DNA from: Pseudomonadales bacterium
GTDB taxonomy: Bacteria > Pseudomonadota > Gammaproteobacteria > Pseudomonadales > UBA5862
Assembly (NCBI GenBank): GCA_024234215.1
Contig: JACKOQ010000005.1
Coordinates: 173,266-237,265, forward strand
DNA: 64,000 nt
Reading direction: 5' to 3'
The translations under genes and the position numbers were made by a program. Positions within the stretch are counted from its first letter, which is position 1. Each line of letters begins with the position of its first letter. The notes under the pieces were generated by a model that was not told the origin of the DNA, ran no database searches, and saw only the letters and a list, made by a program, of their open reading frames with translations. Below are positions 1 to 7,203 of this stretch, piece by piece.

Positions 1-56
1 GCGGTGCGACGAAGGAGCGCCGCTTTTCACTGTCCGCGTTGATGGCGTTGTTATGT
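1..56 (-). other. Partial integron attC recombination site (3' end of gene cassette)
   Basis: Read on the minus strand, the bases just after the TIR gene stop are ACATAACAACGCC followed by CAACGCGGAC. This is the usual left half of an attC: an R''-like core, AAC, then a CAAnGCGGAC-like L'' box. The window edge cuts the site, so the right half (R' core) is not visible. The R'' core ACATAAC is the exact complement of GTTATGT at the other end of the cassette (about 781-787), which is the relation expected between the two ends of one integrated cassette. The call is inferred from pattern and context. Confidence 0.7.
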
Positions 57-59
57 GGG

Positions 60-758
60 TTACAGCTTGGCAACATCAATGTGATACCCCTGGGCTGCCA
101 TTTCTTTAGCGAGTAGAGTGCCTGCTTCTTTCTGAAGGTCGTCCTTGAATGGGATGTATATCAAGCCTTGGATATCTGAAGGCCGTTCCATATTGGCTTG
201 TTGTTTGAGAAGGATGGCCACTCGACTTCGGCCTAACCGCGACAGAAGCATGCCCAGTTCAAGAACAACATTTTGACGGGCCCGGTATGCTTTCTCGTCG
301 TCACGGCCTGCGCGATGGCCTTCGTCGTCAGGCGTTGCAAGGACCACAGCAAAGTGAATTTCTGCTGTGTACTTTTCCAGCTTCTCGATGATTGTTTGTC
401 CTTCAGATGGGAGTTGATCAAGGATTAATGGTTCAAGCCCCCAACGACGCAACATAGCCTCAAGATGGTTCCGTGCAGTTTCGTCGTGGCCATAAACCAC
501 AAATACCTTTTTGTTCCCACCTGCCACAACAGGGGTGCCTGCTGTTGTTGCGGCGGTGGAAACAACTGGTGCGCCTAGAGCGGCTTTGATTTCAGGCTGG
601 CACTTACCTTGAACATTGAAATTGCCTGTGTCGAAGATATTGACGATACCGCCATTCGCGAGCCTAAGCTGCCAACCCGTGTCGTTGTTCAATCGCTGTT
701 CAGATGTAATCGCAAGGCCAGCAGCGGTAAGCAATCCCTTTGCTTGACTAATGTCCAC
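60..758 (-). CDS. TIR-like (CAP12/PCTIR type) predicted nucleotide-binding protein in an integron cassette
   Basis: This 232-residue protein has a TIR-like domain of the PF10137 type at about residues 84-205. It shows KKVFVVYGHDE at the first strand and helix, and ARQNVVLELGML containing the presumed catalytic Glu167 of NAD-cleaving TIR enzymes. Residues 1-61 form a separate small domain with the signature IVNIFDTGNFNVQGK; a low-complexity Ala/Thr/Val linker follows. The start is GTG at 758 with AGGAGA eight bases upstream. The gene lies inside a cassette, between attI (about 781) and a partial attC (1-56), so a promoter near intI probably drives it. TIR proteins of this family act in anti-phage immunity by degrading NAD+ or sensing cyclic nucleotides; that role here is an inference, and no partner cyclase gene is visible. 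Confidence 0.85.
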   Translation of the reverse strand: MDISQAKGLLTAAGLAITSEQRLNNDTGWQLRLANGGIVNIFDTGNFNVQGKCQPEIKAALGAPVVSTAATTAGTPVVAGGNKKVFVVYGHDETARNHLEAMLRRWGLEPLILDQLPSEGQTIIEKLEKYTAEIHFAVVLATPDDEGHRAGRDDEKAYRARQNVVLELGMLLSRLGRSRVAILLKQQANMERPSDIQGLIYIPFKDDLQKEAGTLLAKEMAAQGYHIDVAKL

Positions 759-778
759 GATGGCTATCTCCTGGAAAG

Positions 779-790
779 CACATAACTATA
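779..790 (-). other. attI / first-cassette recombination junction
   Basis: The minus strand reads TATAGTTATGTGCTTTCC here, with GTTATGT as the 1R-type core where a cassette joins attI. It sits 23-29 bases from the GTG start of the TIR gene, as is usual for the first cassette, and about 90 bases from the integrase start. The core is the complement of the R'' core of the cassette's own attC near 50-56. The exact crossover base is inferred, not shown. Confidence 0.65.
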
Positions 791-794
791 AATG

Positions 795-835
795 GACACC
801 CCAAAAGGTGGCTTGTTTTACACCTTGCGGGTGTC
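795..835. repeat. Imperfect inverted repeat in the attI-intI leader
   Basis: The arms at 795-810 (GACACCCCAAAAGGTG) and 821-835 (CACCTTGCGGGTGTC) pair with one bulge and one mismatch around a 10-base loop. The repeat occupies the leader between the cassette junction and the integrase start, so it could be an accessory integrase- or regulator-binding structure of attI, or a hairpin in the intI mRNA leader. No T-run follows on either strand, so it does not look like a terminator. Confidence 0.55.
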
Positions 836-875
836 TAATATTTTGCCGGGCAAGGCTATACCGAGGTTAAGCGTC

Positions 876-1886
876 ATGTCAAACGTGGTAGTACACCCCA
901 AAACGATTGTCGACCACGCCTCCGGCGGGGCATCCAAGCCGAAGCTGCTGGATGAGGTACGCGCCCACATCCAGCGGTTGAACTACAGCATCCGCACCGA
1001 GGATGCGTACGTCGATTGGGTACGCCGGTTCGTGCTGTTTCACGACAAACGCCACCCGCGGGAGATGGGTGCAGCCGAAATCGAGGCGTTTCTGACCCAC
1101 CTCGCGGTGGTGGGCAAGGTGTCGGCGTCCACCCAGAACCAGGCCAAGAGCGCGCTGCTGTTTCTTTATCGGGCTGTATTGAATGTCGACTTGCCGTGGC
1201 TGGGCGACATCGCATCGGCCCGGCAGGGCAAGCGCTTGCCGGTGGTGCTGACAGTGGCCGAAGTACAGGCGACGCTGGCGCGGGTAACCGGCACGACCGG
1301 CCTGATGGTGCGGCTCTTGTACGGCAGCGGGCTGCGGTTGATGGAGTGCGCGCGGCTGCGGGTGAAGGATGTGGATTTCGGACAGATGCAGATCGTGGTG
1401 CGCGATGGCAAGGGCGACAAGGACCGCGTGACAATGCTGCCGCGATCCCTGGTGGAACCTCTGCAAGCGCATCTGGAGCGCGTGAAGGCGCTGCACGAGA
1501 GCGATATCGAAGCGGGCTACGGCGAGGTATACCTGCCCCATGCGCTCGATCGCAAATACCCCCGGGCCGGCCGGGAATGGGGCTGGCAGTATGTGTTTCC
1601 GTCCACCAGGCGGTCGGTCGATCCCCGCTCCGGGGCCATCCGGCGTCACCATGCGGATGAAAAAGTACTGCAGCGGGCGATGAAGCGAGCCGTGCGCGAG
1701 GCCGGCATCGTCAAACCCGCCACCCCGCACACGCTGCGCCACAGCTTCGCCACGCACTTGTTACAGGCCGGCTATGACATCCGCACCGTGCAGGAGCTGC
1801 TCGGTCACACCCACGTAGAAACCACGATGCTCTACACCCACGTCCTGAATCGGGGTGGGCGAGGAGTGGTCAGTCCGCTCGACTGA
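876..1886 (+). CDS. intI: Integron integrase (tyrosine recombinase IntI)
   Basis: This is an integron-type tyrosine recombinase of about 336 residues. It has an N-terminal SAM-like core-binding region (LLDEVRAHIQRLNYSIRTEDAYVDWVRRFV) and the catalytic set R (YGSGLRLME), K (DGKGDKDRV), HTLRH, LLGH and the nucleophile Tyr in TTMLYTHVLNRGG. Between them is the extra IntI patch (HHADEKVLQRAMKRAVREAGI), which separates integron integrases from XerC/D. An in-frame ATG exists at 792 but lies in the attI hairpin; the ATG at 876, preceded by GAGG, fits IntI proteins better. It would insert and excise cassettes at the attI just upstream. It is divergent from the cassette, the normal integron layout. 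The C-terminus ends RGVVSPLD at the edge of a palindrome. Confidence 0.93.
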   Translation: MSNVVVHPKTIVDHASGGASKPKLLDEVRAHIQRLNYSIRTEDAYVDWVRRFVLFHDKRHPREMGAAEIEAFLTHLAVVGKVSASTQNQAKSALLFLYRAVLNVDLPWLGDIASARQGKRLPVVLTVAEVQATLARVTGTTGLMVRLLYGSGLRLMECARLRVKDVDFGQMQIVVRDGKGDKDRVTMLPRSLVEPLQAHLERVKALHESDIEAGYGEVYLPHALDRKYPRAGREWGWQYVFPSTRRSVDPRSGAIRRHHADEKVLQRAMKRAVREAGIVKPATPHTLRHSFATHLLQAGYDIRTVQELLGHTHVETTMLYTHVLNRGGRGVVSPLD

Positions 1887-1976
1887 GCGGACTGAGGCGA
1901 AGCACTGCTTTGCCAGCGACGAGCGGGCGAGCGATGCCACGCGAGCCCTGGATCGAGGAGTGGTCAGTCCGCTCGA
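1860..1976. repeat. 23-bp direct repeat overlapping the intI 3' end
   Basis: The 23 bases at 1860-1882, which encode the last integrase residues (RGVVSPLD region), recur exactly at 1954-1976. The offset is 94 bp, so the second copy is in another frame. This suggests a short duplication or a repeat-bounded insertion at the gene end. The first copy also contributes to the inverted repeat at 1870-1895. Confidence 0.7.
1870..1895. repeat. Perfect 11-bp inverted repeat at the intI stop codon
   Basis: TCAGTCCGCTC and GAGCGGACTGA are perfect inverted copies around a 4-base loop, spanning the TGA of intI. No U-tract follows, so it is at best a weak or Rho-assisted terminator. It may instead be the end of a repeat element. 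Confidence 0.6.
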
Positions 1977-2103
1977 TCAGTCAGTTGTAGACCGATCACC
2001 TGGTTGGCGGATGGAGACTCGTGTGGCGTTGCCGAGACACTCGGGCGCCCAGGACTGGCGGGATTCGGCCGATCAGAGCATGAGATCGCATCGGCATGGA
2101 ATG

Positions 2104-2194
2104 TGGCGGAGAGGGAGGGATTCGAACCCTCGATACGCTATTAACGTATACACACTTTCCAGGCGTGCTCCTTCAACCACTCGGACACCTCTCC
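2104..2194 (-). tRNA. tRNA-Ser (anticodon GGA), CCA encoded
   Basis: The minus strand gives a full class II tRNA. The acceptor stem is GGAGAGG with CCTCTCC, followed by discriminator G and encoded CCA. The D arm (TGTCCGAGTGGTTGAAGG), the anticodon loop CTGGAAA with GGA at 2158-2160, a long variable arm and the T loop GGTTCGAATCC are all present. It closely resembles enterobacterial tRNA-Ser(GGA). It sits between the integron integrase and a nitroreductase gene. Confidence 0.97.
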
Positions 2195-2235
2195 GCAAAC
2201 CTGGCTGACCCTGCGGGGTCAAAAGGCCGGCAAAT

Positions 2236-2826
2236 CTACCCTGCCGAGGCCGCAAAAGCAATCGTGCCGGGCAGCCATTCGGCAAAATGGGTCGCATGAT
2301 CGATGGGTTGCAGCGGTTTTGGCGGGGTGGCCGCGGTGCCGAGGTAGATGAAACCGACGATCCGGTCGCTCTGCTGCAACCCCAGTCCGGCACGCACTTC
2401 CGGGTCATGGGCCATCTCGCCGGTGCGCCAGATGGCACCAAAGCCGAGTGCATGGGCCGCCAGCAGCAGGTTCTGCACCGCTGCCGCCGTGCTAAGCAGT
2501 TGCTCGATCTCGGGCACCTTGGGGTGTGGCTGAAGGTGGCTGTAGGCCACCATGATCAGTGGCGCCCGCAGCGGTGCCTGACGCAATTTCTCGATCTGTG
2601 CCGCGCTCGCTGCCGGATCGCGCCTCTGGCGGGCACGCACGAACAGCTCACCCAACTGCTGACGCGCCGTGCCGCGCACCAGCAGAAAGCGCCAGGGCCG
2701 CAAGCCGGCATGATCGGGCGCGCGCAGGGCGGCGGCAAAGAGTTCGGCCAGTGCGGCCTCATCGGGTGCCGGGTCGATCAGTCTGGCCGCCGACTGCCGG
2801 CCTTGTAGTGCTTTCAGTGCATCCAT
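2236..2826 (-). CDS. Nitroreductase family protein (YdjA-like)
   Basis: This 196-residue protein matches small FMN-dependent nitroreductases of the YdjA type. It has an N-terminal RQSAARLIDPAPDEAALAELFAAALRAPDHAGLRPWRFLLV motif for FMN phosphate and ring contacts, a central IEQLLSTAAAVQNLLLAAHALGFGAIWRTG helix, and a C-terminal IVGFIYLGTAATPPK strand. These enzymes reduce nitro groups or other electrophiles with NAD(P)H; the substrate here is unknown. The ATG at 2826 is chosen because GGAGCGG lies just before it; upstream in-frame Met codons lack family similarity. It diverges from the coiled-coil gene at 2968, with a 141-base shared upstream region. Confidence 0.85.
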   Translation of the reverse strand: MDALKALQGRQSAARLIDPAPDEAALAELFAAALRAPDHAGLRPWRFLLVRGTARQQLGELFVRARQRRDPAASAAQIEKLRQAPLRAPLIMVAYSHLQPHPKVPEIEQLLSTAAAVQNLLLAAHALGFGAIWRTGEMAHDPEVRAGLGLQQSDRIVGFIYLGTAATPPKPLQPIDHATHFAEWLPGTIAFAASAG

Positions 2827-2967
2827 CGAGCCGCTCCAGTCACTGCTGCCTGGCGCAGGCCGTGCAGCAAGGAAAATATGATCCATACTTGATCCAATAC
2901 CTTTTGCACTGTTTTGCGGAACCACCGCACGAAGTCCGGAGCAAAGCCCTTTTTTGCGAGCAGGAAC

Positions 2968-3954
2968 ATGCAGGTCACCCAACTTCAATTGATCTACGCC
3001 GCAGAACTGGTCGGGTTTCTGCTGGTGCTGATTCTGATTCTGTCGCTCTACGGACACAACATCCGCAAGCACTATTTCAAGGCGGTGGGGATGCTGACCG
3101 AATGGGTGGCGCAAGAGCAGCAGACAGCCGTCCAGAGCATCAGCTATGACGACTATCTCAATCAGGCCATCGAGGAGACCGAAGCACATCTGCGCAACGT
3201 CGTCGGCCAGTCCAATGAGCTGTCGATGCCCATCGACACCATGGAAATGAAGCAGTTTACCGCGTTGCTGCGTGCCAAATTCCTTCGGGGAGAGCGCAGC
3301 GCAATTCAATCCAGCGCCTTGCACAACGAGGCTGACTGGAAGCAGGTCGAAGAGAACATGCTGCTGCTGGTGGATGAGATCGAGGCCCATCTGGCCAAGC
3401 GACGTCGTCAACAGGCCGTCAGTCAGGCTGCCGAGCCACCGCCGCCGAATCACATTTCAGCCAGCGGACTGGGCGAGGTGGAATGGGTGCATGAGGAAAA
3501 GGAGCGCAGCCCTGCGGCAGGTTCCAGCGCTGAAACCGACGCGGTTGCCGAAGAGCTCCACACTGGCCTGATGGGGGAACTGACGCAGAAGTTCACTGCC
3601 CTGGAGGAGTCCAAAGAGCAGGCATTGTCACTGCAGGAGCGCATCATGGAGCAGCAGCGCAGCCTGTTGGATCCGGATTCAGCCAGCTCCTCCGAGGAGC
3701 TGTTGCAACTGCTGGCGCAGGATTCGCTCGACGGCCATCAGGCGCTGCTGCGCATGGAGCGGCAGATCGAGCAGGCCGAAAAGATCCTGTCGCGCGCCAT
3801 TCTCGCGACCAAGGGGCGCGAGGAGATCGATGAACTGCAACAACGGCGTGACCGCCTCAACCGCGAGCGAATGGAGTTGAAGGAGCTGCAGAACTGCTTG
3901 GTCACGCTGGACCGGGAGACCGAGATGGCCAGCAAACGCAACGGCACTGCATAG
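2968..3954 (+). CDS. Membrane-anchored coiled-coil protein of unknown function
   Basis: I do not recognise this family. The protein (about 328 residues from ATG 2968) begins with one transmembrane helix (LIYAAELVGFLLVLILILSLYG), giving a short periplasmic N-terminus and a long cytoplasmic part. The rest is highly charged. A central helical region contains VEENMLLLVDEIEAHLAKRRRQQ, and the C-terminal 130 residues are strong heptad-like coiled coil (LQERIMEQQRSLL, LLRMERQIEQAEKIL, ELQQRRDRLNRERMELKELQ). An ATG at 2914 is in frame, but the 2968 start puts the membrane helix at the N-terminus. It may be a scaffold or polarity protein; this is only a guess. Confidence 0.7.
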   Translation: MQVTQLQLIYAAELVGFLLVLILILSLYGHNIRKHYFKAVGMLTEWVAQEQQTAVQSISYDDYLNQAIEETEAHLRNVVGQSNELSMPIDTMEMKQFTALLRAKFLRGERSAIQSSALHNEADWKQVEENMLLLVDEIEAHLAKRRRQQAVSQAAEPPPPNHISASGLGEVEWVHEEKERSPAAGSSAETDAVAEELHTGLMGELTQKFTALEESKEQALSLQERIMEQQRSLLDPDSASSSEELLQLLAQDSLDGHQALLRMERQIEQAEKILSRAILATKGREEIDELQQRRDRLNRERMELKELQNCLVTLDRETEMASKRNGTA

Positions 3955-3984
3955 TCGGCTGCGTCGGGCACCGGTTCCGAGAAA

Positions 3985-4953
3985 TCAGCTGCTGTGCCGA
4001 TAGAGCGCCAGCAGCGTCAGCGCTTCACGCTGCTGCTGCGCCCCCACTGCCGGTGGCAATGTGGCATTCGGCAGACGCAGGCCGTAGGGCACGCCTTCGG
4101 CTTCGCGTTGCAGCACCCAGCCGGCCAGCCGCGACAGCCGCCCTTCGATTGACCGATCGGGGCAGTGGTCGAAATCGAGCCACTGCGCCCCCTGCTCCGG
4201 CTGCTCCAGCCGCTTCACCAGCAACTCGCCGCGGCGGGCCCACTGCTTCCACGCCACCCTGCCCCAGCCATCGCCCAGGCGCCATGGGTCGAGTCCGGCA
4301 AAATCTTCATCGCCTGATTGCACGCCGTGCGGCAACGCCGCCGACGATTCGCCACTGACCGGCGGCATGGCATCGGCGGCAAAGGGGTGTGGATAGGCCA
4401 GCAGCTTCCAGTCGAGGCAGGGGTAGGACCAGACCCGGAACAGTCCCAGCGGAAAGCCTGACCTGACCTCCAGCCGGGGAATCGCCTGCCAACCGCGGCT
4501 TGCAAGCGGCAGCGTCAGGGTGATCGACCGCTCTTCACTGTCCGCGTCGCTCACCCACTCGCCGCCGCCCAGCCGCAGTTCGATGGCATGCCGCAGTGGC
4601 CGTTCGGCGCGCAGTTGCAGCCGCAGCTGTCCATGACCGCCGACGAAGCCTGCTGTGCTGCCCAGGGCGGTCAGTTCCAGTCCGAGCAGGTTGCGGTAGG
4701 CATGGATCAGCGCGATCGGCATCAGGCCAAGCAGCCAGAAACTGAGCGCAAAGGCGAGGCTGTTCTGGTAATTGATCGCCGCCAGCAGCATCGCAGCCAG
4801 CAGCAGCATGAAGAGTCCGCCGGAGAGCGACGGCACGATGAAGAGCTGCCGATGGCCCAGGCGGAGCCGTGACAGTGGCGGAAAGCGACGCGCCAGCCAG
4901 CGGTCGTAGCCTTTCTGCAGCCGGTCAGGCAGCCTGGGACGCCTCCAGCGCAC
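3985..4953 (-). CDS. DUF58 domain protein
   Basis: This 322-residue protein has two adjacent hydrophobic helices near the N-terminus (LFIVPSLSGGLFMLLLAAMLLAAINYQNSLAFALSFWLLGLMPIALIH), then a soluble region with the DUF58 signature FAGLDPWRLGDGWGRVAWKQWARRGELLVKRLEQPE. DUF58 proteins are von Willebrand factor A-related and are usually paired with a MoxR AAA+ ATPase, as here: the moxR stop is 7 bases upstream. The start is GTG at 4953. The partners often found after it (transglutaminase-like or DUF4129 genes) are absent. The pair may act in envelope-protein maturation, as inferred for other MoxR/DUF58 systems. Confidence 0.85.
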   Translation of the reverse strand: MRWRRPRLPDRLQKGYDRWLARRFPPLSRLRLGHRQLFIVPSLSGGLFMLLLAAMLLAAINYQNSLAFALSFWLLGLMPIALIHAYRNLLGLELTALGSTAGFVGGHGQLRLQLRAERPLRHAIELRLGGGEWVSDADSEERSITLTLPLASRGWQAIPRLEVRSGFPLGLFRVWSYPCLDWKLLAYPHPFAADAMPPVSGESSAALPHGVQSGDEDFAGLDPWRLGDGWGRVAWKQWARRGELLVKRLEQPEQGAQWLDFDHCPDRSIEGRLSRLAGWVLQREAEGVPYGLRLPNATLPPAVGAQQQREALTLLALYRHSS

Positions 4954-4959
4954 GGCGCA

Positions 4960-5895
4960 CTATGGCCTGAGCGCGCCACCGCGCTGCCGTGCCAGCGGGT
5001 CGACGGCTGCCACCATCAGCGCGCTGGGCAGTGCGGCGTCGCGCTCGATGGTCTGCAACCGGTGGTCGACCACGCTCGGCAGGATGGCCTGAATGTCTTC
5101 AGGCAGCAGATAGTCGCGTCCGGCCAGCAACGCCCAGGCGCGGGCGCTCTCCATCATGGCCTGGGCACCACGGGGCGACAGACCATTGACGAAATGGCCG
5201 GCATTGCGGCTGAAGGCGATCAGCGCCTGCACATAGTCCAGCAACGCATCACTGGCCTTGATCTGCCGCACCGCCTGACGCAATCGCAACAGGGTCGTCG
5301 CATCACCGAGTGGGGCCAGATGTTCCAGAAGCTGGCGCGGCATCTCGCCGGCCAGCATCCGGCGCTCGACCGCCGGGTGGGGATAGCCGATGTCGATGCG
5401 CATCAGGAAGCGGTCGAGCTGTGACTCCGGCAGGGCAAAGGTGCCAAGCTGGGTCACCGGATTCTGGGTGGCGATGACGAAGAACGGCTGCGGCAGCGGG
5501 TGACTCACACCATCGACGGTGGCCTGCTGCTCCTCCATCGCTTCGAGCAGCGCGCTCTGGGTCTTGGGTGTGGCGCGGTTGATCTCATCGGCCAGAACCA
5601 GCTGGGCAAACAGCGGACCCGGACGAAAGTTGAACTGCTGCGTCTGCGGCGAGAACAGCGAAACGCCCAGGATGTCCGCCGGCAACAGGTCACTGGTGAA
5701 CTGGATGCGGGAGAACTCCAGCCCCAGCACCCGTGCCAGCGTCTGCGCCAGCGTGGTCTTGCCCATGCCGGGCAGATCCTCGATCAGCAGATGACCACCG
5801 GCGATCAGGCAGCCCAGTGCCAGACGCACCTGCCGCTCCTTGCCCAGCACCACCCGGCCGACCTCAGCGATGATCTGTTCCACCAACTTCTGCAT
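4960..5895 (-). CDS. MoxR family AAA+ ATPase
   Basis: This 311-residue AAA+ ATPase has a Walker A motif (PGMGKTTLAQ, Lys46), the MoxR stretch IQFTSDLLPADILGVSLF, a Walker B motif (LVLADEINRATPKTQSALLEAMEE, Asp103-Glu104) and sensor ATQNPVTQLGTFALPESQLDRF. MoxR proteins are chaperone-like ATPases that mature metalloenzymes or envelope complexes with vWA-type partners; here the partner is DUF58 just downstream. The ATG at 5895 has GGAG upstream. It follows metZ by 52 bases on the same strand and may be cotranscribed with cvpA-purF-metZ. Confidence 0.93.
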   Translation of the reverse strand: MQKLVEQIIAEVGRVVLGKERQVRLALGCLIAGGHLLIEDLPGMGKTTLAQTLARVLGLEFSRIQFTSDLLPADILGVSLFSPQTQQFNFRPGPLFAQLVLADEINRATPKTQSALLEAMEEQQATVDGVSHPLPQPFFVIATQNPVTQLGTFALPESQLDRFLMRIDIGYPHPAVERRMLAGEMPRQLLEHLAPLGDATTLLRLRQAVRQIKASDALLDYVQALIAFSRNAGHFVNGLSPRGAQAMMESARAWALLAGRDYLLPEDIQAILPSVVDHRLQTIERDAALPSALMVAAVDPLARQRGGALRP

Positions 5896-5947
5896 GGTCG
5901 GACTGACTCCGGATCAGGACAGCGGAATGGGCGCGGTGGAGCGGTGG

Positions 5948-7162
5948 TCAGAGTGCGGCCAGGCCCCGCGCCAGATCGTCCTGCAGATCCTCGACCGCCT
6001 CCAGGCCGACCGCCAGACGGATCAGGTTGTCGCCAATGCCGGCGTTGGTGCGCTCCTCGGCACTCAGCCGCCCATGGGTGGTGGTGGCCGGGTGAATGAT
6101 GGTGCTCTTGGCATCGCCGAGGTTGGCGGTGAGCGAGAAGATGCGGGTGGCATCGATGAAGCGCCACGCAGCCGCGCGGTCACCACTGACCGAAAAGGAG
6201 AAGACCCCGCCGAATCCGCGCTGCTGACGCAGCGCCAGCTGATGCTGCGGATGGGTCGGCAGACCACAGTGATAGACCTGCTCGATGCCGGGCTGGCTTT
6301 GCAGCCAGCGCGCCAGCGTCAGCGCGTTGGCACTGTGGGCATCCATGCGCAACCGCAGTGTCTCCAGACCCTTGAGAAAGACCCAGGCATTGAAGGGGCT
6401 CATGGTCGGTCCGGCAGTGCGCAGAAAGGCCACCACCTCGCTCATCACCGAGGCAGGACCGGCCACCACGCCGCCCACGCAACGCCCCTGACCATCCAGA
6501 TATTTGGTGGCCGAATGCACCACGTAATCGGCGCCCAGTTCGAGCGGCCGTTGCAGTGCCGGAGAGCAGAAGCAGTTGTCCACCACCAGCTTGGCGCCGA
6601 TCTGGCGTGCCAGCGTCGACAGCGCGGCCAGATCGGCCACCTCGCAGAGCGGGTTGGAGGGGGTTTCGAGAAACAGCAGCCGGGTGTTGGGCCGCACCGC
6701 CGCGCGCCAATCGTCGAGGTGGGTCAGGTGCACGAAGGTGGTCTCGACGCCGAACTTGCGCAGATAGCGGTTGAACAGCCCGACCGTGGTGCCGAACACG
6801 CTGGCCGAACAGATGACATGGTCACCGGCCTGCAACAGCGCCATCATCAGGCTCAGAATGGCCGCCATGCCAGAGGCCGTGCCGACCGCCTGCTCGGCTC
6901 CCTCCAGTGCCGCCAGCCGCTCCTCGAACATCCGCACCGTGGGATTGGTGTAGCGCGAATAGACGTTGCCAGGGGTGATGCCAGCAAAACGCTCCGCCGC
7001 ATTTGAAGCGTTTTCAAAAAGATAGCTTGAAGTGGTGAAGATCGGCTCACCATGCTCGCCTTCGGCGGTGCGGGTCTGGCCCGCGCGCACCGCCAAGGTG
7101 TCGAAGCGGGTGCTCTCCAGTTGCACCGGGCCCTCGGCGCGTGAATGCAATTCATCGTTCAT
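5948..7162 (-). CDS. metZ: O-succinylhomoserine sulfhydrylase
   Basis: This is a 404-residue PLP enzyme of the Cys/Met metabolism family. The PLP lysine is Lys220 in VVHSATKYLDGQGRC; YSRYTNPT (residues 68-75) and the cofactor-stacking region (SGMAA, residues 97-101) are typical. It converts O-succinylhomoserine plus sulfide to homocysteine in methionine synthesis. The order cvpA-purF-metZ is the conserved Pseudomonas arrangement and supports metZ over metB or other paralogues. The ATG at 7162 is 41 bases downstream of the purF stop. Confidence 0.95.
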   Translation of the reverse strand: MNDELHSRAEGPVQLESTRFDTLAVRAGQTRTAEGEHGEPIFTTSSYLFENASNAAERFAGITPGNVYSRYTNPTVRMFEERLAALEGAEQAVGTASGMAAILSLMMALLQAGDHVICSASVFGTTVGLFNRYLRKFGVETTFVHLTHLDDWRAAVRPNTRLLFLETPSNPLCEVADLAALSTLARQIGAKLVVDNCFCSPALQRPLELGADYVVHSATKYLDGQGRCVGGVVAGPASVMSEVVAFLRTAGPTMSPFNAWVFLKGLETLRLRMDAHSANALTLARWLQSQPGIEQVYHCGLPTHPQHQLALRQQRGFGGVFSFSVSGDRAAAWRFIDATRIFSLTANLGDAKSTIIHPATTTHGRLSAEERTNAGIGDNLIRLAVGLEAVEDLQDDLARGLAAL

Positions 7163-7203
7163 CGTGTCGGTTCCTGCTGGATCTGATCATGGTCGCATCG
7201 CCT

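Noticed and set aside
795..835. Inverted repeat considered as a terminator for intI or the cassette
   Set aside because: No T-run follows on either strand and it is upstream of both genes.
879..1757. 292-codon minus-strand open frame opposite intI
   Set aside because: It is fully antisense to a clear integron integrase, has no domain signature, and reflects GC-rich codon bias.
1855..2208. 117-codon plus-strand frame running from the end of intI into the tRNA
   Set aside because: It overlaps tRNA-Ser and only repeats the RGVVSPLD motif because of the direct repeat. No ribosome site or family similarity.
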